DNA of 54,146 nucleotides from an uncultured SAR86 cluster bacterium (GTDB lineage Bacteria; Pseudomonadota; Gammaproteobacteria; Magnimaribacterales; Magnimaribacteraceae). The position numbers were made by a program, and so were the translations under genes. Below, piece by piece: positions 52,866-54,146 of this stretch (its first letter is position 1; each line of letters opens with the position of its first letter). The stretch lies in assembly GCA_902554355.1 (NCBI GenBank), contig CACDOC010000005.1, positions 1-54,146 on the forward strand, given 5' to 3'. The notes beneath the pieces are model-generated. The model made no database searches, had not been told where the DNA came from, and saw only the letters and a list, made by a program, of their open reading frames with translations.

Positions 52866-54146
52866 TCAATATTTATAGATATCAGACTTAAACGGTCCTT
52901 CTTCAGGGACATTTATGTAATCAGCCTGTTCTGAAGACAGCTTAGTCATTACTCCTCCAAAACCTTCTACCATATAAGAAGCAACTTCTTCGTCTAACTT
53001 CTTAGGAAGTACTTCAACTTTAATAAGCTCTTTTTTTGTATCTTCATCATTTACTTGGGCAAATTTCTTTTCATAGAGATACATCTGGGCTAAAACTTGA
53101 TTTGCAAAAGACCCATCCATTATTCTTGAAGGATGCCCAGTAGCGTTTCCTAGATTTACCAACCTTCCTTCTGAAAGAAGGATCAAATAGTCTTCACTAT
53201 CTAGATTAGGAGATTCGTTAGCTTTAGTATCTCTGAAGATTTTATGAACTTGAGGTTTAACTTCTTCCCAAGCCCAATTATCTCTCATAAATTGGGTATC
53301 TATCTCCGTATCAAAATGTCCGATGTTGCAAACTACAGCCCCTTTTTTTAAAGCTTTTAACATATGCTTATCACAAACTTTATAATTTCCAGTAGTGGTA
53401 ACAATTAAATCTGTATCTTCTAATAAATCTTTGTTTATAGATTTCTCGTCATTGTTGTTTACGCCATCTATATAAGGTGAAACAACTTCATACCCATCCA
53501 TGCAAGCCTGCATTGCACATATGGGGTCAATTTCAGTAACACGAACAACCATACCTTCTTGCTTTAAGCTTTGTGCTGATCCTTTTCCGACATCCCCGTA
53601 CCCAATGACTAAAGCCTTTCTTCCTGCTAAGAACATGTCTGTTCCTCTTTTAATCCCATCATTAAGGCTATGCCTAGTTCCGTACTTATTGTCGTTTTTA
53701 GATTTTGTAACTGAGTCATTAACATTTATCGCAGGCACTTTTAACTCACCCTTTTCAATCATTTCATTAAGGCGAACCACGCCAGTAGTAGTTTCTTCTG
53801 TTATGCCATGAATGTGTTCTAGTATCTCAGGATACTTTTCATGAGCCATTGCCGTTAGGTCTCCTCCGTCATCGAGGATCATATTTGCATCCCAGGGCTT
53901 TCCTTCAAACAATATTGTTTGCTCGATACACCAGTTAAATTCTTCTTCAGTTTGGCCCTTCCAAGCAAAGACAGGTACTCCAGAATCAGCTATCGCTGCT
54001 GCAGCATGGTCTTGAGTTGAAAAAATATTACACCCTGACCACCTCACTTCAGCGCCTAACGCAGTTAGTGTTTCTATAAGAACAGCTGTTTGAATAGTCA
54101 TATGAATACAGCCAAGAATCTTAGCCCCCTTTAATGGCTGTTCTGA
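52866..54146 (-). CDS. ahcY: Adenosylhomocysteinase, N-terminus cut by window edge
   Basis: Hydrolyses S-adenosylhomocysteine to adenosine and homocysteine. The frame stays open to the last base with family sequence ([14 protein letters not shown]) before the first ATG at 54101, so the true start is beyond the window; 426 residues are visible. Motifs are [27 protein letters not shown], the NAD loop [15 protein letters not shown] and GHFDTEID. The end is FKSDIYKY. It recycles the SAH made by methyltransferases such as the FkbM enzyme here. Confidence 0.96.
   Translation of the reverse strand, partial: SEQPLKGAKILGCIHMTIQTAVLIETLTALGAEVRWSGCNIFSTQDHAAAAIADSGVPVFAWKGQTEEEFNWCIEQTILFEGKPWDANMILDDGGDLTAMAHEKYPEILEHIHGITEETTTGVVRLNEMIEKGELKVPAINVNDSVTKSKNDNKYGTRHSLNDGIKRGTDMFLAGRKALVIGYGDVGKGSAQSLKQEGMVVRVTEIDPICAMQACMDGYEVVSPYIDGVNNNDEKSINKDLLEDTDLIVTTTGNYKVCDKHMLKALKKGAVVCNIGHFDTEIDTQFMRDNWAWEEVKPQVHKIFRDTKANESPNLDSEDYLILLSEGRLVNLGNATGHPSRIMDGSFANQVLAQMYLYEKKFAQVNDEDTKKELIKVEVLPKKLDEEVASYMVEGFGGVMTKLSSEQADYINVPEEGPFKSDIYKY

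Overview
The window looks like a piece of chromosome near the replication origin of an AT-rich, tightly packed marine gammaproteobacterium. It opens with the end of recF followed by gyrB. Several gene orders are those of gammaproteobacteria such as Pseudomonas: plsC-gmhB-[glyS]-lpxL-trkH-trkA-fmt-def, tsaC-aroE, polA-engB-cytochrome c4-dsbA, and argH-lptM-lysA-dapF-DUF484-xerC-yigB. Small intergenic gaps, frequent 1-14 nt overlaps, AGA/AGG arginine codons and many outer-membrane and oxidase genes fit a streamlined lineage of the SAR86 type. That assignment is inference; no 16S rRNA gene is present. I see no insertion sequence, prophage, CRISPR array, rRNA or replication origin.

Layout. 1-2786 (+): recF end and gyrB. 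2789-10687 (-): phospholipid and LPS acyltransferases, heptose phosphatase, a homodimer-type glycyl-tRNA synthetase where glyQ/glyS normally sit, Trk potassium uptake, and fmt-def. 10737-12595 (+): purE, tsaC, aroE. 12647-20963 (+): a complete aa3-type cytochrome c oxidase locus with assembly factors (coxB with a fused heme-c domain, coxA, ctaG, coxC, SURF1, a Cx3C thioredoxin-like protein, ctaA, cyoE, Sco). One small gene in it, DUF2909, lies on the minus strand. 20980-25404: a probable metal (zinc-like) uptake set, with a small CxxC exported protein and a TonB receptor with five His/Asp/Glu-rich loops. Across a strong bidirectional terminator lie DoxX, a Bax-inhibitor-1-like protein and a MerC-like protein. 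25507-34513 (-): ABM monooxygenase, Sel1 protein, quinone oxidoreductase, gshA, pckA, dsbB, polA, FkbM methyltransferase. 34709-36697: engB (-), then cytochrome c4 and lipoprotein-like dsbA (+).

36700-46477 is the least ordinary stretch. It holds a CitE-like lyase with a MaoC hydratase, then a separately promoted group of carotenoid/stilbene oxygenase, acyl-CoA synthetase and nitroreductase. These face a ThDP decarboxylase and a D-aminoacylase-type amidohydrolase whose arginine codon use differs from its neighbours and which lies directly beside a tRNA-Arg(CCG) gene. A glutaryl-CoA dehydrogenase follows. This looks like a catabolic accessory region whose substrate I cannot name. 46519-54146 returns to core genes: cytochrome c5 (+), then yigB, xerC, DUF484, dapF, lysA, lptM, argH and a 5'-truncated ahcY, all on the minus strand.

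No stretch longer than 300 bases lacks a gene. Base-composition statements come from reading sample lines, not from a calculation over the window.
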